A stretch of 64,000 nucleotides of DNA from Alphaproteobacteria bacterium. GTDB lineage: Bacteria; Pseudomonadota; Alphaproteobacteria; UBA8366; Aestuariispiraceae. Below are positions 52,063 through 60,747 of the stretch, in pieces. A program made the translations under genes and the position numbers. Location: positions 434,001-498,000 of the forward strand of contig JAWPMN010000001.1 in NCBI GenBank assembly GCA_033344895.1. The letters run 5' to 3'. Below the pieces are notes generated by a model. It worked only from the letters and a program-made list of their open reading frames with translations, was not told where the DNA came from and did no database searches. Each line of letters opens with the position of its first letter. The stretch's first letter is position 1.

Positions 52063-53166
52063 TCAGAGCCCGTAGGGGAAGTCCAGACCGCGCGCCTTCA
52101 TGAACGCCAGTTCCGACGCATTGGTGTACGACATCACCTGTTTCCGGAAGGTCATCAGGCTGGTGTACACTTCCTTGCTCAACTCATCCGCCTCGCCGGC
52201 TTCGGCGATGACTTTGCCGGCCACATGACCCAGCGTCGTCAGCGTCGCCTCATCGAGGAACTTCATCTCGATGCCGTGCTCATCCCGCAGCGTGTTGTAG
52301 GCCTGCGCGTTCTTGGCAACGAATTCAGACAGAACCACGCTGTTCGCGGTTTCATTCGCCATCTGCACGATCGCCTTCAGGTCGTCCGGCAGATCGTCCC
52401 AGGCCTGCTTGTTGATGAAGCAATCCAGAACGCCGCACGGCTCCATCCAGCCGGGCCAGTAGCAGAACTTCGCGACCTTGTGCAGGCCGAACGCCATATC
52501 GTTGAAGGGTCCGACGAAATCGGCACCGTCAATGGCGTTGGTCTGTAGGCCCTGGGGGACTTCACCCAGCGGCATCTGAACCGGCGTCGCGCCGATTTCG
52601 CGCAGAACCTTCGCGCCCAGACCGCCGGATCGGATCTTCATGCCCTTGTAGTCGTCGATGCTGTTGATTTCCTTGTTGAACCAACCGGCCGACTGCACCG
52701 AGGTATTGCCGCTGGGCAGGAACTTCACACCCATTTCGCCGTAAATCTTGTCGGCGATTTCCTGACCACCGCCGAAGCGGAACCAGGCATTCTGTTCCTG
52801 GGTGGTGATGCCGAAGGGCAGCGGGGTGAAGAACTGCACCGCCGGCAGTTTGCCCGCCCAGTAGGCCGGATAACCATGACCCATTTCCAGGCCACCGTCG
52901 GCGACCGCATCCATCAGCTGCAGCGGCGGGGCGATTTCACCGGCACCGTAGAGCTTGATCGACAGCTTCCCGCCGGAGGCCTTTTCGACCATCTCAGACA
53001 CCATCTTCGCGCCGGTCCACAGCAGCGGCGAGTTCTCCCGCCATGTGGCCTGCATGCGCCACTGGATCTTGCCCTGGGAAATGGCCGGGGTCGACAAGGC
53101 CGTCGCCGCCACACCGCCGGCGCCCAAAGCACCTGCGGCCTTAAAGAATTGTCTGCGCTTCATCAT
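52063..53166 (-). CDS. dctP: TRAP transporter periplasmic binding protein DctP, Tat-exported
   Basis: This 367-residue binding protein starts with a twin-arginine signal, MMKRRQFFKAAGALGAGG, then a hydrophobic region ending before QGKIQWRM. The DctP pattern includes LPSGNTSVQSAGWFNKEI and MKIRSGGLGAKVLREIG with the substrate Arg, then GLQTNAIDGADFVGP. GAGGAGACA precedes ATG 53166; the frame extends antisense to 54492 without meaning. Tat export suggests folding before export. The cargo is probably the aromatic acid degraded by the adjacent enzymes. Confidence 0.9.
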   Translation of the reverse strand: MMKRRQFFKAAGALGAGGVAATALSTPAISQGKIQWRMQATWRENSPLLWTGAKMVSEMVEKASGGKLSIKLYGAGEIAPPLQLMDAVADGGLEMGHGYPAYWAGKLPAVQFFTPLPFGITTQEQNAWFRFGGGQEIADKIYGEMGVKFLPSGNTSVQSAGWFNKEINSIDDYKGMKIRSGGLGAKVLREIGATPVQMPLGEVPQGLQTNAIDGADFVGPFNDMAFGLHKVAKFCYWPGWMEPCGVLDCFINKQAWDDLPDDLKAIVQMANETANSVVLSEFVAKNAQAYNTLRDEHGIEMKFLDEATLTTLGHVAGKVIAEAGEADELSKEVYTSLMTFRKQVMSYTNASELAFMKARGLDFPYGL

Positions 53167-53191
53167 TGTCTCCTCGTTCTCCTGTTCAGTC

Positions 53192-53205
53192 GGGGCGAAC
53201 GCCCC
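53192..53205 (-). terminator. GC hairpin between dctM and dctP
   Basis: GGGGCG-AA-CGCCCC is a perfect six-pair hairpin between the dctM stop and the dctP ribosome site. With no T-run it is more likely a message-stability element that lets dctP be more abundant than the permeases. Confidence 0.4.
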
Positions 53206-53255
53206 CTCACCTTCTCCTGACCCGTCTCCGCCCTGGAGGCATTTCGCATGAATAA

Positions 53256-54638
53256 TCAGAAGAGAAGTTTCGGTAGCCAGGTCGCGATGGACGGGAACAT
53301 CCAGATCACGGCGATGGCCAGTATTTGAATGGCGACAAAGGGAATGACGCCGCGATAGATCGCCGGCCCGCTCAGACCCTGAGCGACACCTTGCAGATAG
53401 AAGATGGCGAAGCCGAAGGGGGGCGTCAGATAGCTGGTCTGCAGGACGATCGCCATGGCGACACCAAGCCAGATCGGGTCGACTCCCATGATGATCAGGA
53501 TCGGCGCGAAGATCGGCACCACGATGAAGATGATCTCGAACGTGTCGATCATGAAGCCCAGCAGGAACATGATGAACAGCACGAAGATCGTGGCCCCGAG
53601 CGCACCGCCGGGCAGGTCCGCCACAAAGTCGCGGACGACGTCGTCCCCGCCCAGCCCGCGGAAGACCAGCGAGAAGATCGTCGCGCCCAGCAGGATCGCG
53701 AAGATCATGTTGCTGATCATCAGCGTCGATTTGGAAATGTCGAACAGCAGGGCGCGGTTGAAACGGCCCTTGAGCACCCCCAGAAGGCAGGCACCGACCG
53801 CACCGACGGCAGCAGATTCGGTAGCCGTGGCAATTCCCGTCAGGATCGAGCCCAGGACCAGGATGATCAGGACCATCGGCGGGATAACCGCGCGCAGCAT
53901 CCGGCGCCCCAGAGAGCGGCGTTCCTCCTCGGACATGATGAGCGGAGGGCATGCCTTGGGATTGAGTGCGGCGCGTATCAATAGCCAGACGATATAGAAC
54001 CCGACCAGCAGCAGCCCGGGCAGCAATGCCGCCGAGAACAGATCCGTGATCGTGACCTGGGCACCGTCGAACCGACCCAGTTCCAGATTGGCCTGGGTAT
54101 TCGCGTTCTGCAGCATGATGCCGAGAAGGATCAGGACCGTCGACGGCGGGATGAGCTGCGCCATCGTGCCGGATGCGCAGATGATTCCGCCGGCCAGACT
54201 GGGATCGTATTTTGCGCGCATCATGGCCGGCAGGCTGATGAGCCCCATTGTTACCACGGTGGCGCCGACAATGCCGGTGGACGCCGCCAGCAACGCACCG
54301 ACGATGATGACGGAAATCCCCAGCCCGCCGCGCATGCGGCCGAAGGCCTGCCCCATGGTAAGCAGCAGATCTTCCGCAATCTTGGACCGCTCCAGAACCA
54401 CGCCCATGAAGACGAACAATGGCACCGCCACCAGGGTCTCGTCGGTCATCAGGCTCACGAACCTGCCCAGTATCGAGGACGTCATGCCCCACACGAACAG
54501 ATCGAACTGCGACCCGATCAGTGCGAAGAGGATCGAGACGCCGGCCAGCCCGAAGGCAACCGGGAACCCGGTCAGCAGCACGGCGAAGGTCGCCACGAAG
54601 AACAGCAGGATGAAGAGGGCGTGCATGTCCTCAGCCAT
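53256..54638 (-). CDS. dctM: TRAP transporter large permease DctM
   Basis: This 460-residue permease has about twelve membrane helices with DctM features: LTGFPVAFGLAGVSILFALIG near the start, VPLFVFMGVVLERSKIAEDLL, and GIICASGTMAQLIPPSTVLILLGIM. It couples uptake to an ion gradient. It overlaps dctQ by eight bases. Confidence 0.93.
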   Translation of the reverse strand: MAEDMHALFILLFFVATFAVLLTGFPVAFGLAGVSILFALIGSQFDLFVWGMTSSILGRFVSLMTDETLVAVPLFVFMGVVLERSKIAEDLLLTMGQAFGRMRGGLGISVIIVGALLAASTGIVGATVVTMGLISLPAMMRAKYDPSLAGGIICASGTMAQLIPPSTVLILLGIMLQNANTQANLELGRFDGAQVTITDLFSAALLPGLLLVGFYIVWLLIRAALNPKACPPLIMSEEERRSLGRRMLRAVIPPMVLIILVLGSILTGIATATESAAVGAVGACLLGVLKGRFNRALLFDISKSTLMISNMIFAILLGATIFSLVFRGLGGDDVVRDFVADLPGGALGATIFVLFIMFLLGFMIDTFEIIFIVVPIFAPILIIMGVDPIWLGVAMAIVLQTSYLTPPFGFAIFYLQGVAQGLSGPAIYRGVIPFVAIQILAIAVIWMFPSIATWLPKLLF

Positions 54639-55164
54639 GATTCGACGCCCCCTTCTCGTCGGCAGATCGCAACAGATGGATCGCGCGGATCAGGTCTGAG
54701 AGCCCCTGCAGCGAGACCAGGACACAGAAGGCCGGCACGGCCGCCTTCATCACATACATGAACGGCAGCCCGTCGATGGACGGCGACATTTCCAGACTGA
54801 GGATCGATCGCAGCACCGCATTCCAGGACGCGGTTCCAATCACGTACATCGCCGGCCAGAGCAGACACAGGACGCCGAACACCGTCACGACGGCGCGCCC
54901 ACGCTCGGTTAACCGAGTATAGAGCACGTCCACCCGGACATGCTTGTTTTCGATCATCAGATAGGACGCGCCCAGCGTGATCACGAGACCATTGAGCCAG
55001 ACGAAGCTTTCCGAGAGCCACGGGAAGCCGAGCTGAAACCCGTATCTGAGAACGACGACCGATCCGCCCAGCAGCACGATCACCGGCAGACACAGGATCA
55101 TCAGATAGCCGATCATCCGACCCATCCCGTCGATCCGGTCGGCAAGCCACAGCGCCGCCGCCAT
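54631..55164 (-). CDS. dctQ: TRAP transporter small permease DctQ
   Basis: This 177-residue protein has four membrane helices, with the DctQ motif GLVITLGASYLMIENKHVRVDVLYTRL between helices two and three. It is first of the dctQ-dctM-dctP operon, which continues into the molybdenum hydroxylase genes. A CAGTATACTG palindrome lies about 140 bases upstream. Confidence 0.9.
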   Translation of the reverse strand: MAAALWLADRIDGMGRMIGYLMILCLPVIVLLGGSVVVLRYGFQLGFPWLSESFVWLNGLVITLGASYLMIENKHVRVDVLYTRLTERGRAVVTVFGVLCLLWPAMYVIGTASWNAVLRSILSLEMSPSIDGLPFMYVMKAAVPAFCVLVSLQGLSDLIRAIHLLRSADEKGASNHG

Positions 55165-55557
55165 CAGACGGCCCTTCCGCGGCAGGCAATCACGGGCGCA
55201 TCGATGCGCACACGTCCCGTAGGTGAGAACAATTTCATTCCCTCGGTCCCCAGACTTCTATCCCTCAACCAACCGGCTTCGCCGATCTTAGCTTTATTAA
55301 TAAGCAGTATACTGAGGTTTTTTTCGGTGTCAATCAGACGAAACAGAACCGCCAAATTCATCATTTTTCAACGAAAAATCAGATATTTATAGATTCCACA
55401 TAAAAACAACACTGCTTCTTAGCGGTTTAAAATGTGTTGAATTATGAGAGATACCTCACATATACCTGCGCCCAGAATCGGGGATGGCCCGACAAACGCT
55501 TGCGGCAAAGAACGCCGTTTGCGAGTGTTTTCGTAATAAGAAAAGCAAGGACGTGAT
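55165..55557. promoter_or_regulatory. Divergent regulatory region between dctQ and MarR genes
   Basis: This 393-base gap holds no gene. It is clearly more AT-rich than its surroundings. It contains the CAGTATACTG palindrome (55305-55314), shared with the Rieske fusion promoter, and an inverted repeat ATTTTTC-AAC-GAAAAAT (55363-55379) that could be a separate operator or the start of a transcript hairpin. Promoters for dctQ (leftwards) and the MarR gene (rightwards) should both lie here. Confidence 0.6.
55305..55314. promoter_or_regulatory. CAGTATACTG operator candidate, TRAP operon side
   Basis: This perfect ten-base palindrome (context GCAGTATACTGA) lies 141 bases before dctQ and 244 before the MarR gene. 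Related sites occur at 59529-59538 and 59692-59709. Three related sites in promoters of one catabolic locus argue for a shared regulator. Confidence 0.55.
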
Positions 55558-56067
55558 ATGGGAGCGAAAAAGGAAAAATCGGCCGAAGCCGACCAGCCGA
55601 CAACATTGCTGGAGCGGATGCCACTTTGGTCCCGGCCGGGCTTTCTCGTCCGGCGGTTGCATCAGATTCATCTCGCCCTGTTTCTGGAAGAGTGCAAGGA
55701 ATTCGACATTACGCCGGTCCAGTACGGACTTCTGACGACGCTCAAGCTGCGTCCCGATCAGGATCAGAATTCCCTGGGTCAGGAGCTGGGCCTTGACCGC
55801 ACGAATGTCGCGGATGTCCTGGTACGTCTCACCAAGCGCGGGCTCGTGGAGCGCCGCCGCAGCGAGGAGGACAAGCGGATGGTCCTCGCCCGCCTGACCG
55901 AAGAAGGCGAGAATGTTACCGAGGCCATGTACTCCGCCATGCAACGTGCGCAGGAACGTCTGCTGGAGCCATTGCTGCCACAGGAACGGAACGCTTTCAT
56001 CACCACGCTGATACGGCTGATCGACGGAAACAATCAGCACGGCAGAACCGTGTTCAAGCCGCACTGA
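55558..56067 (+). CDS. MarR family transcriptional regulator
   Basis: This 169-residue regulator has a winged helix with QNSLGQELGLDRTNVADVLVRLTKRGLVERRRSEEDKRMVLARLTEEG (residues about 70-120), the wing DEDKR-type motif being clear. Helices on either side form the dimer and ligand site. Its place between the TRAP/hydroxylase operon and the Rieske operon resembles the MarR-type PicR beside picolinate genes. Aromatic acids or their CoA esters are usual MarR ligands. It converges on the beta-subunit gene. Confidence 0.9.
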   Translation: MGAKKEKSAEADQPTTLLERMPLWSRPGFLVRRLHQIHLALFLEECKEFDITPVQYGLLTTLKLRPDQDQNSLGQELGLDRTNVADVLVRLTKRGLVERRRSEEDKRMVLARLTEEGENVTEAMYSAMQRAQERLLEPLLPQERNAFITTLIRLIDGNNQHGRTVFKPH

Positions 56068-56111
56068 TCGTTTCGGATACGCCCGGGCCCCAGGGGCGGA
56101 CAACGCCCGTT

Positions 56112-56669
56112 CTAAACCGGCAGCACCAAAGCTGTCGGTATGATCAGGCTGTCGTAGACGCAAATGCGCCTGCGCAATCGCAGCGCGCCATCCCCGCCCC
56201 GCAGGAATATGTCATGATATGATCCGGCCTGGTGGATATGCGTGGTCGGATCATCGTGCAGGGTCTCCAGCACCATGTAATTGGCCCGTGCCGCAATGCT
56301 GCCGTCTTCGGAAACGCCGAGCGCCATGGTGTTGGTGACGTAGTGCCGCAGGTAGCGCGGTGCGAACATGGCGGTGTGCTGGATTGCGAAGGCGCGATCT
56401 TTCAGCATCCCCTTGCCTTCGCAATGGACCAGACCGACCGGCATGTCGTTGTCGAAATTCTCCCGCGCGGTCACGGAATAGAAGGCGTCGTCGGTGAAGA
56501 ACTCCGGCCAGGCCTGCAGATCTCCCTCATCCAGGACCAGGCTGTACTGCGCGTTGAAGTCCTCCAAATCGGCTCTTAATGCGCGCCTTTCCTCGCCCGT
56601 CGGCTCCCGGAACCCGCCAGTTCCCGCACCGGCCGCATCTCCAATGATCGGTTTCGACATGAACGACAT
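56112..56669 (-). CDS. Ring-hydroxylating oxygenase beta subunit
   Basis: This 185-residue NTF2-like subunit has the aromatic-oxygenase beta-subunit pattern FNAQYSLVLDEGDLQAWPEFFTDDAFY, RHYVTNTMALG and a closing strand GALRLRRRICVYDSLI. Its role is structural, supporting an alpha3beta3 oxygenase. ATG 56669 overlaps the alpha-fusion stop (TGATG); GTG 56672 is one codon earlier. It belongs with the 944-residue fusion as the only separately encoded component. Confidence 0.88.
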   Translation of the reverse strand: MSFMSKPIIGDAAGAGTGGFREPTGEERRALRADLEDFNAQYSLVLDEGDLQAWPEFFTDDAFYSVTARENFDNDMPVGLVHCEGKGMLKDRAFAIQHTAMFAPRYLRHYVTNTMALGVSEDGSIAARANYMVLETLHDDPTTHIHQAGSYHDIFLRGGDGALRLRRRICVYDSLIIPTALVLPV

Positions 56670-59503
56670 CACAGCCCCATTTCCTTGCGCCAGTACTCAT
56701 ACATTCCACGGATTGCCGATTCGGAAATCAGCGTATCGGAGGTTCCGGTCGGCGTCTCCGGATCGAGGGCGACAAGATGGGTCCCATCGGTGCCTCGCAA
56801 CATGCCGTCCTGAACGAACTTCATCGCCTCGTTATCCTCGAGCCCAAGGAAGCCGGCCGGCCCCATGAGATTGCCCTGCCGCAGGCGGTGCCGGGTCATC
56901 TCCTCATCGTCCCCCTCATAGCCGAACATCGTCCAGTTCATGACGAATTCGTTCGGCCCCTTCGGAACGATTTGACGAACACCCAGGGTGTTCATCTCCC
57001 GCTGGACAATCAGGTTCGGCCAGATCGTCTGCATCGTCACAGACCAGGGCGAGTCGAACTCCGGAATGAAATCCATGAATTTCGGCTCGTTCAGCTCCAT
57101 GCCGTCGCGATAGGCGCGCATTTCGCTCTTGGCTGCGGAATCGATGGACTTTCCGTCACTCTTGGCCGATGCCATCGTGCCGTGCCGCCCGGTCGCATCC
57201 GCGATCATCGCCGACTTGTTGCCGGCCACCAGCAGACCGAACGTCACCAGGAAGGTATGCAGAAGGGTCGCATGATACGGATCCTTTAGGTTCTCGTGGT
57301 ACAGCTTCCAGTTTCCCGGCACCGTGTTCCGGTAATAGCCCAGGATAGTCAGTTTGCGCCCGTCGAAGGTGGCATCGAAATCCCGCAGAATATCCGGCCC
57401 CATGTATTCTTCGATCGTTTCCATATCATCGTGGTAAGAGGCGAACACGACACCGCGCCGTGTCGTGACGTTGAGCTTGCGGATGCCGTGCTGGGTCGGA
57501 TCGAAATCCTTCGCCATGCCGCCCTTGCCGCCCACGCCACGCCGGAACGGCACGCCGCTGAGGTTGCCTTCCAGATCATAGGTCCATTGGTGATATGGAC
57601 AGACAAACTCCGTCACCTTGCCACGCTGTTCGCGACAGAACTCCGCCGCCCGGTGTGCACACCGGTTTTCGAACACGTTGACTGCACCATCCTCGCCCCG
57701 CACGACCACCACCGGCGTCGGACCGACAAAGGACCGCACGAACTGACCCGGCTCGGGGATCTCCGCTTCCAGCGCGACATAGTTCCAGGAGCGGCCGTGA
57801 AAGATGCGATCGACTTCGCGTTCATAGATGGCGTCGCTGGTATAAACCCAATCCGGAATCCGATTAAGTCCGCCTTCAGGCCAGGTGTAGTGATCGGCAT
57901 CGGCCACGGCGGTCGCTGGCTTGCCGATACAGCCGGCCGGGCGCGTTTCAAACATGTCGTCAGGCACTGGTTCTCCCCTGCTCATCAATTTGCGGGCTTC
58001 CCGTATTGCCGTCGCATCCGAGAATGCGAAGACGGCTTGGAGCCGGTTGTCGGAATCGATCTGAAAGAAGGCCGTCGCATCTCCATCCGCCTGATCTCGC
58101 CTGCGGACCGCGCCACCGGGATCCGGGATACCGAGAATCTGAATGTTCAGGCCGATCTGGTCCGACCAGAACCACGGGATTCCCTCATATCGGGTCTCCG
58201 CCCCGGCCATGGTTCGACCGGCGGCGACTGCCTGATCCTGGGCGTTCTGCCAGGATTCAAGCCGCAGCGATTGGCCTTTCGGCGCATGCGGATAGTTGGC
58301 GACGTCGCCGGCCGCGAAAATCGCCGGATCGGACGTCCGCCCGGTCGCATCGACGACAATACCACCGTCGACGGCAAGCCCGACCGCCTTGGCCAGTTCG
58401 ACATTCGGTACCGCCCCGACCCCCACGACGACCAGATCGGCCGGAACGGTCTCGCCACTCGCAAGGGATACTGCCGACACGCCGCCCGCATCGCCGCAGA
58501 ACCCGGTCACGTCGACCCCGGTCCGGACATCGACACCTGCCGCCCGGGCGCGTCTGGCCAGTTCGTCGGAAACCGGTGCGGGCAGAATTCGGGACACCAG
58601 CCGCGCATCGCGCTCCAATACGGTGACCGACTTGCCGGCCGCACGCGCGGTGGACGCCACCTCGAGCCCGATAAAGCCGCCGCCGACGACCGCGACGGAA
58701 CCTGCCTTGGCCAGGCCCTCCTTAAGGGCGCGTGCATCCGCCTGGCTGCGCAAGTACAGAATGCCGCCCAGGTCGCAGCCGGGAACATCAAGCTGCCGAG
58801 GGCGCGCGCCGGTCGCAAGCAGAAGCGCATCATAGCCAAGCGTTTTGCCATCGCTCAGCGCAAGCTGACGTGCGTCGCGGTCGATACCCTGAACGGAAAG
58901 CCCCGGCCGAAAGTCGAGCGCCAGACGGTTCAATTCCGCAGGCGAGAACAGCAGAAGATCGGATTCCGACGCTTCCCCCGTCAGGATTCCCTTCGACAGT
59001 GGCGGCCGTTCGTAAGGCGCGGACGGTTCCTCGCCGATCAGAACCAGCTTTCCGGCATATCCGGCCATCCTCGCCGCTTCGGCTGCGCGGCCGCCCGCCT
59101 GACCGGCACCGACAATGACCATGCACCGGTCATCCGCGCCCTCAGCTACCGGCGCCGCAAGAATAGATTCCTTACCGTCGCCCGCCGCCGCGGGGCGGTC
59201 CGGGTCGATGTAGACCTCACCCGCGTCCACCTTGGTCAGGAATGTCGGCAGATCCTCTGTGACGGGGGCGCCTTGCGCCTTGCCTGTGCGCACGCAGAAG
59301 CGGCCCTGATGAAGCGGGCATTCGATGCAGCCGTCCTCAACGAACCCGTCGGACAGGATCGCCACCTGATGCGTACAGACGTCGCCGATGGCAAAGACCT
59401 CTCCATCCAGCCAATACAATGCAATGCGCTGACCATCGACCGTCAGCGGCAGAATTTTACTGCTGCGCACCTCATCCAGCGTCGCAACACGCACCCAAGC
59501 CAT
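56669..59503 (-). CDS. Triple fusion: Rieske ferredoxin, FAD ferredoxin reductase and Rieske oxygenase alpha subunit
   Basis: This is one uninterrupted 944-residue frame. Residues 1-105 are a Rieske ferredoxin (Cys43-x-His45, Cys62-x2-His65). Residues 126 to about 510 are a ferredoxin reductase: FAD motif GAGQAG at 132-137, NAD motif GGGFIG at 274-279 and the second FAD contact AAGDVANYPHAP. From about 535 follows an anthranilate/salicylate-type oxygenase alpha subunit: Rieske Cys615-x-His617 and Cys635-x2-His638, iron site His744 and His749 with bridging Asp741 (LKDPYHATLLH). Electrons could run from NADH to the iron centre within one chain. The beta subunit is encoded next. The pathway genes nearby suggest a hydroxypyridine carboxylate as substrate. 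Confidence 0.92.
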   Translation of the reverse strand: MAWVRVATLDEVRSSKILPLTVDGQRIALYWLDGEVFAIGDVCTHQVAILSDGFVEDGCIECPLHQGRFCVRTGKAQGAPVTEDLPTFLTKVDAGEVYIDPDRPAAAGDGKESILAAPVAEGADDRCMVIVGAGQAGGRAAEAARMAGYAGKLVLIGEEPSAPYERPPLSKGILTGEASESDLLLFSPAELNRLALDFRPGLSVQGIDRDARQLALSDGKTLGYDALLLATGARPRQLDVPGCDLGGILYLRSQADARALKEGLAKAGSVAVVGGGFIGLEVASTARAAGKSVTVLERDARLVSRILPAPVSDELARRARAAGVDVRTGVDVTGFCGDAGGVSAVSLASGETVPADLVVVGVGAVPNVELAKAVGLAVDGGIVVDATGRTSDPAIFAAGDVANYPHAPKGQSLRLESWQNAQDQAVAAGRTMAGAETRYEGIPWFWSDQIGLNIQILGIPDPGGAVRRRDQADGDATAFFQIDSDNRLQAVFAFSDATAIREARKLMSRGEPVPDDMFETRPAGCIGKPATAVADADHYTWPEGGLNRIPDWVYTSDAIYEREVDRIFHGRSWNYVALEAEIPEPGQFVRSFVGPTPVVVVRGEDGAVNVFENRCAHRAAEFCREQRGKVTEFVCPYHQWTYDLEGNLSGVPFRRGVGGKGGMAKDFDPTQHGIRKLNVTTRRGVVFASYHDDMETIEEYMGPDILRDFDATFDGRKLTILGYYRNTVPGNWKLYHENLKDPYHATLLHTFLVTFGLLVAGNKSAMIADATGRHGTMASAKSDGKSIDSAAKSEMRAYRDGMELNEPKFMDFIPEFDSPWSVTMQTIWPNLIVQREMNTLGVRQIVPKGPNEFVMNWTMFGYEGDDEEMTRHRLRQGNLMGPAGFLGLEDNEAMKFVQDGMLRGTDGTHLVALDPETPTGTSDTLISESAIRGMYEYWRKEMGL

Positions 59504-59528
59504 GAGCCATCTCCATTCTTATTTTTAT

Positions 59529-59538
59529 GCAGTATACC
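59529..59538. promoter_or_regulatory. CAGTATAC operator candidate upstream of the Rieske fusion
   Basis: GCAGTATACC starts 26 bases upstream of the fusion start, where an operator would overlap the leader or promoter. It matches eight of ten bases of the palindrome upstream of dctQ; the right arm is imperfect. Confidence 0.5.
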
Positions 59539-59691
59539 CCGTTTTAATCAAACTTCAACCATGTCCCTTACCGGAAGGAACGAGCGATAGCGTTCACCCG
59601 GCACCGCCAAAGCCTTGCCTTAAAGCGCCATATCTTTCAGGATGCGCGTGAAGTCACCCAAAATTGGCCTTGGGATTCTCTTGAGTGTTTT

Positions 59692-59709
59692 TAATCAGTA
59701 TGCTGATTA
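59692..59709. promoter_or_regulatory. CAGTATGCTG operator candidate upstream of the AraC gene
   Basis: TAATCAGTATGCTGATTA has seven-base arms TAATCAG/CTGATTA that pair perfectly around TATG. It lies 58 bases before the AraC start and on the shared 263-base region facing the Rieske fusion. The CAGTAT core is shared with the sites at 55305 and 59529. Confidence 0.6.
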
Positions 59710-59766
59710 TAAATCCAACTCTTGAACCTTGCCAGTCCTGAGCAAGACCAACACAGGGAGGTACGG

Positions 59767-60747
59767 ATGCGACATAGGGGAAGACGCCGACAGGACAGGA
59801 CGGCGCGCAGCGAGATTGGGCTGTACGGCATTTCGCAAGGCAGCCTCGAACTCGCCTTGCTGAAGGCCGTATTCGACACGGCGAACACGTTTGCGAGGCA
59901 CCGTCTGTTTGCACTCCGAAACGCCGGCACCGGTACCTATACAAGTGACATTTCCAGACTGGATGCATGTTTTATTGGCGGTGCCAGTGTCTCCGACGCC
60001 GCAGCGCCCGTTGCGGTCCGCAACGCCTACGATCTGAGGCGCCGCTCGGAGATCCTGCTCGGCATCGGATATGGGGCATTCACCTTGACCGCGGCGCGGC
60101 TGACCGACGGCACGAATACCGCCGTCCACAAGAAGGACCTTCCCAAGTTTCGCGAGCTTTTCCCCTTCTCGCCCTACAGCAACGCGCTGATAGAATGGAA
60201 CGAGCGATTGGTCACCTGCGCCGGCGGCATGGCAACAACCGAGGCGGCGCTTATGGTCGTCGAAAGAGTTGCCGGTCGCGCAATTGCCGGCGATGTGGCG
60301 GGCAGCCTGCTCTACCACCGAAACCGATTCACGCTGACGGGTCAGACATTGGCGGTGCCCGAACCGGCATCCCGAAGCGGCGACATGATGGGGCGCTTGG
60401 CAGAACTGCTGAGGGATCATGTCGAAACGCCCCTGTCGACGGAAGAGATCGCCGACCGTCTGGGCGTATCGATCCGGACACTGCAACGACTGGTGAAGCG
60501 GCGTCTGGATTGCACACTGATGGCGTACTACAGGCAAATTCGGCTGGAACATGCGAACTGGATGCTGCGCGAGACGTCGAACAGCATTTCCACGATCGCT
60601 GCCTCCACCGGATTCCCGTCGCATTCGAATTTCACCCGCCAGTATCGGACGGCCTACGGCGTGTCGCCTAGCGTCGTGCGACGCCGGGCGCGAAGCCAGT
60701 CGGTCACGCCCCGCGCGGCGACGGCGGCAATTCAAGTGCTTCGGTAA
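59767..60747 (+). CDS. AraC family regulator with GlxA-like N-terminal domain
   Basis: This 326-residue regulator has two C-terminal helix-turn-helix units (LSTEEIADRLGVSIRTLQRLVKRRL and NSISTIAASTGFPSHSNFTRQYRTAYGVSP) and an N-terminal part that follows the DJ-1/PfpI-like domain of GlxA regulators (SRLDACFIGG, GIGYGAFTLTAARLTDG, NERLVTCAGGMATTEAALMVVER). The usual Cys of the TGA elbow is absent, as expected for a non-catalytic sensor. AGGGAGG before ATG 59767 fixes the start. Divergent from the Rieske fusion, it probably activates that operon. Its end overlaps the convergent nicF gene by 44 bases. Confidence 0.85.
   Translation: MRHRGRRRQDRTARSEIGLYGISQGSLELALLKAVFDTANTFARHRLFALRNAGTGTYTSDISRLDACFIGGASVSDAAAPVAVRNAYDLRRRSEILLGIGYGAFTLTAARLTDGTNTAVHKKDLPKFRELFPFSPYSNALIEWNERLVTCAGGMATTEAALMVVERVAGRAIAGDVAGSLLYHRNRFTLTGQTLAVPEPASRSGDMMGRLAELLRDHVETPLSTEEIADRLGVSIRTLQRLVKRRLDCTLMAYYRQIRLEHANWMLRETSNSISTIAASTGFPSHSNFTRQYRTAYGVSPSVVRRRARSQSVTPRAATAAIQVLR

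Noticed and set aside
53167-54492. Long N-terminal extension of the dctP frame over dctM
   Set aside because: The Tat signal MMKRRQFFKAAG with its ribosome site marks the real start at 53166.
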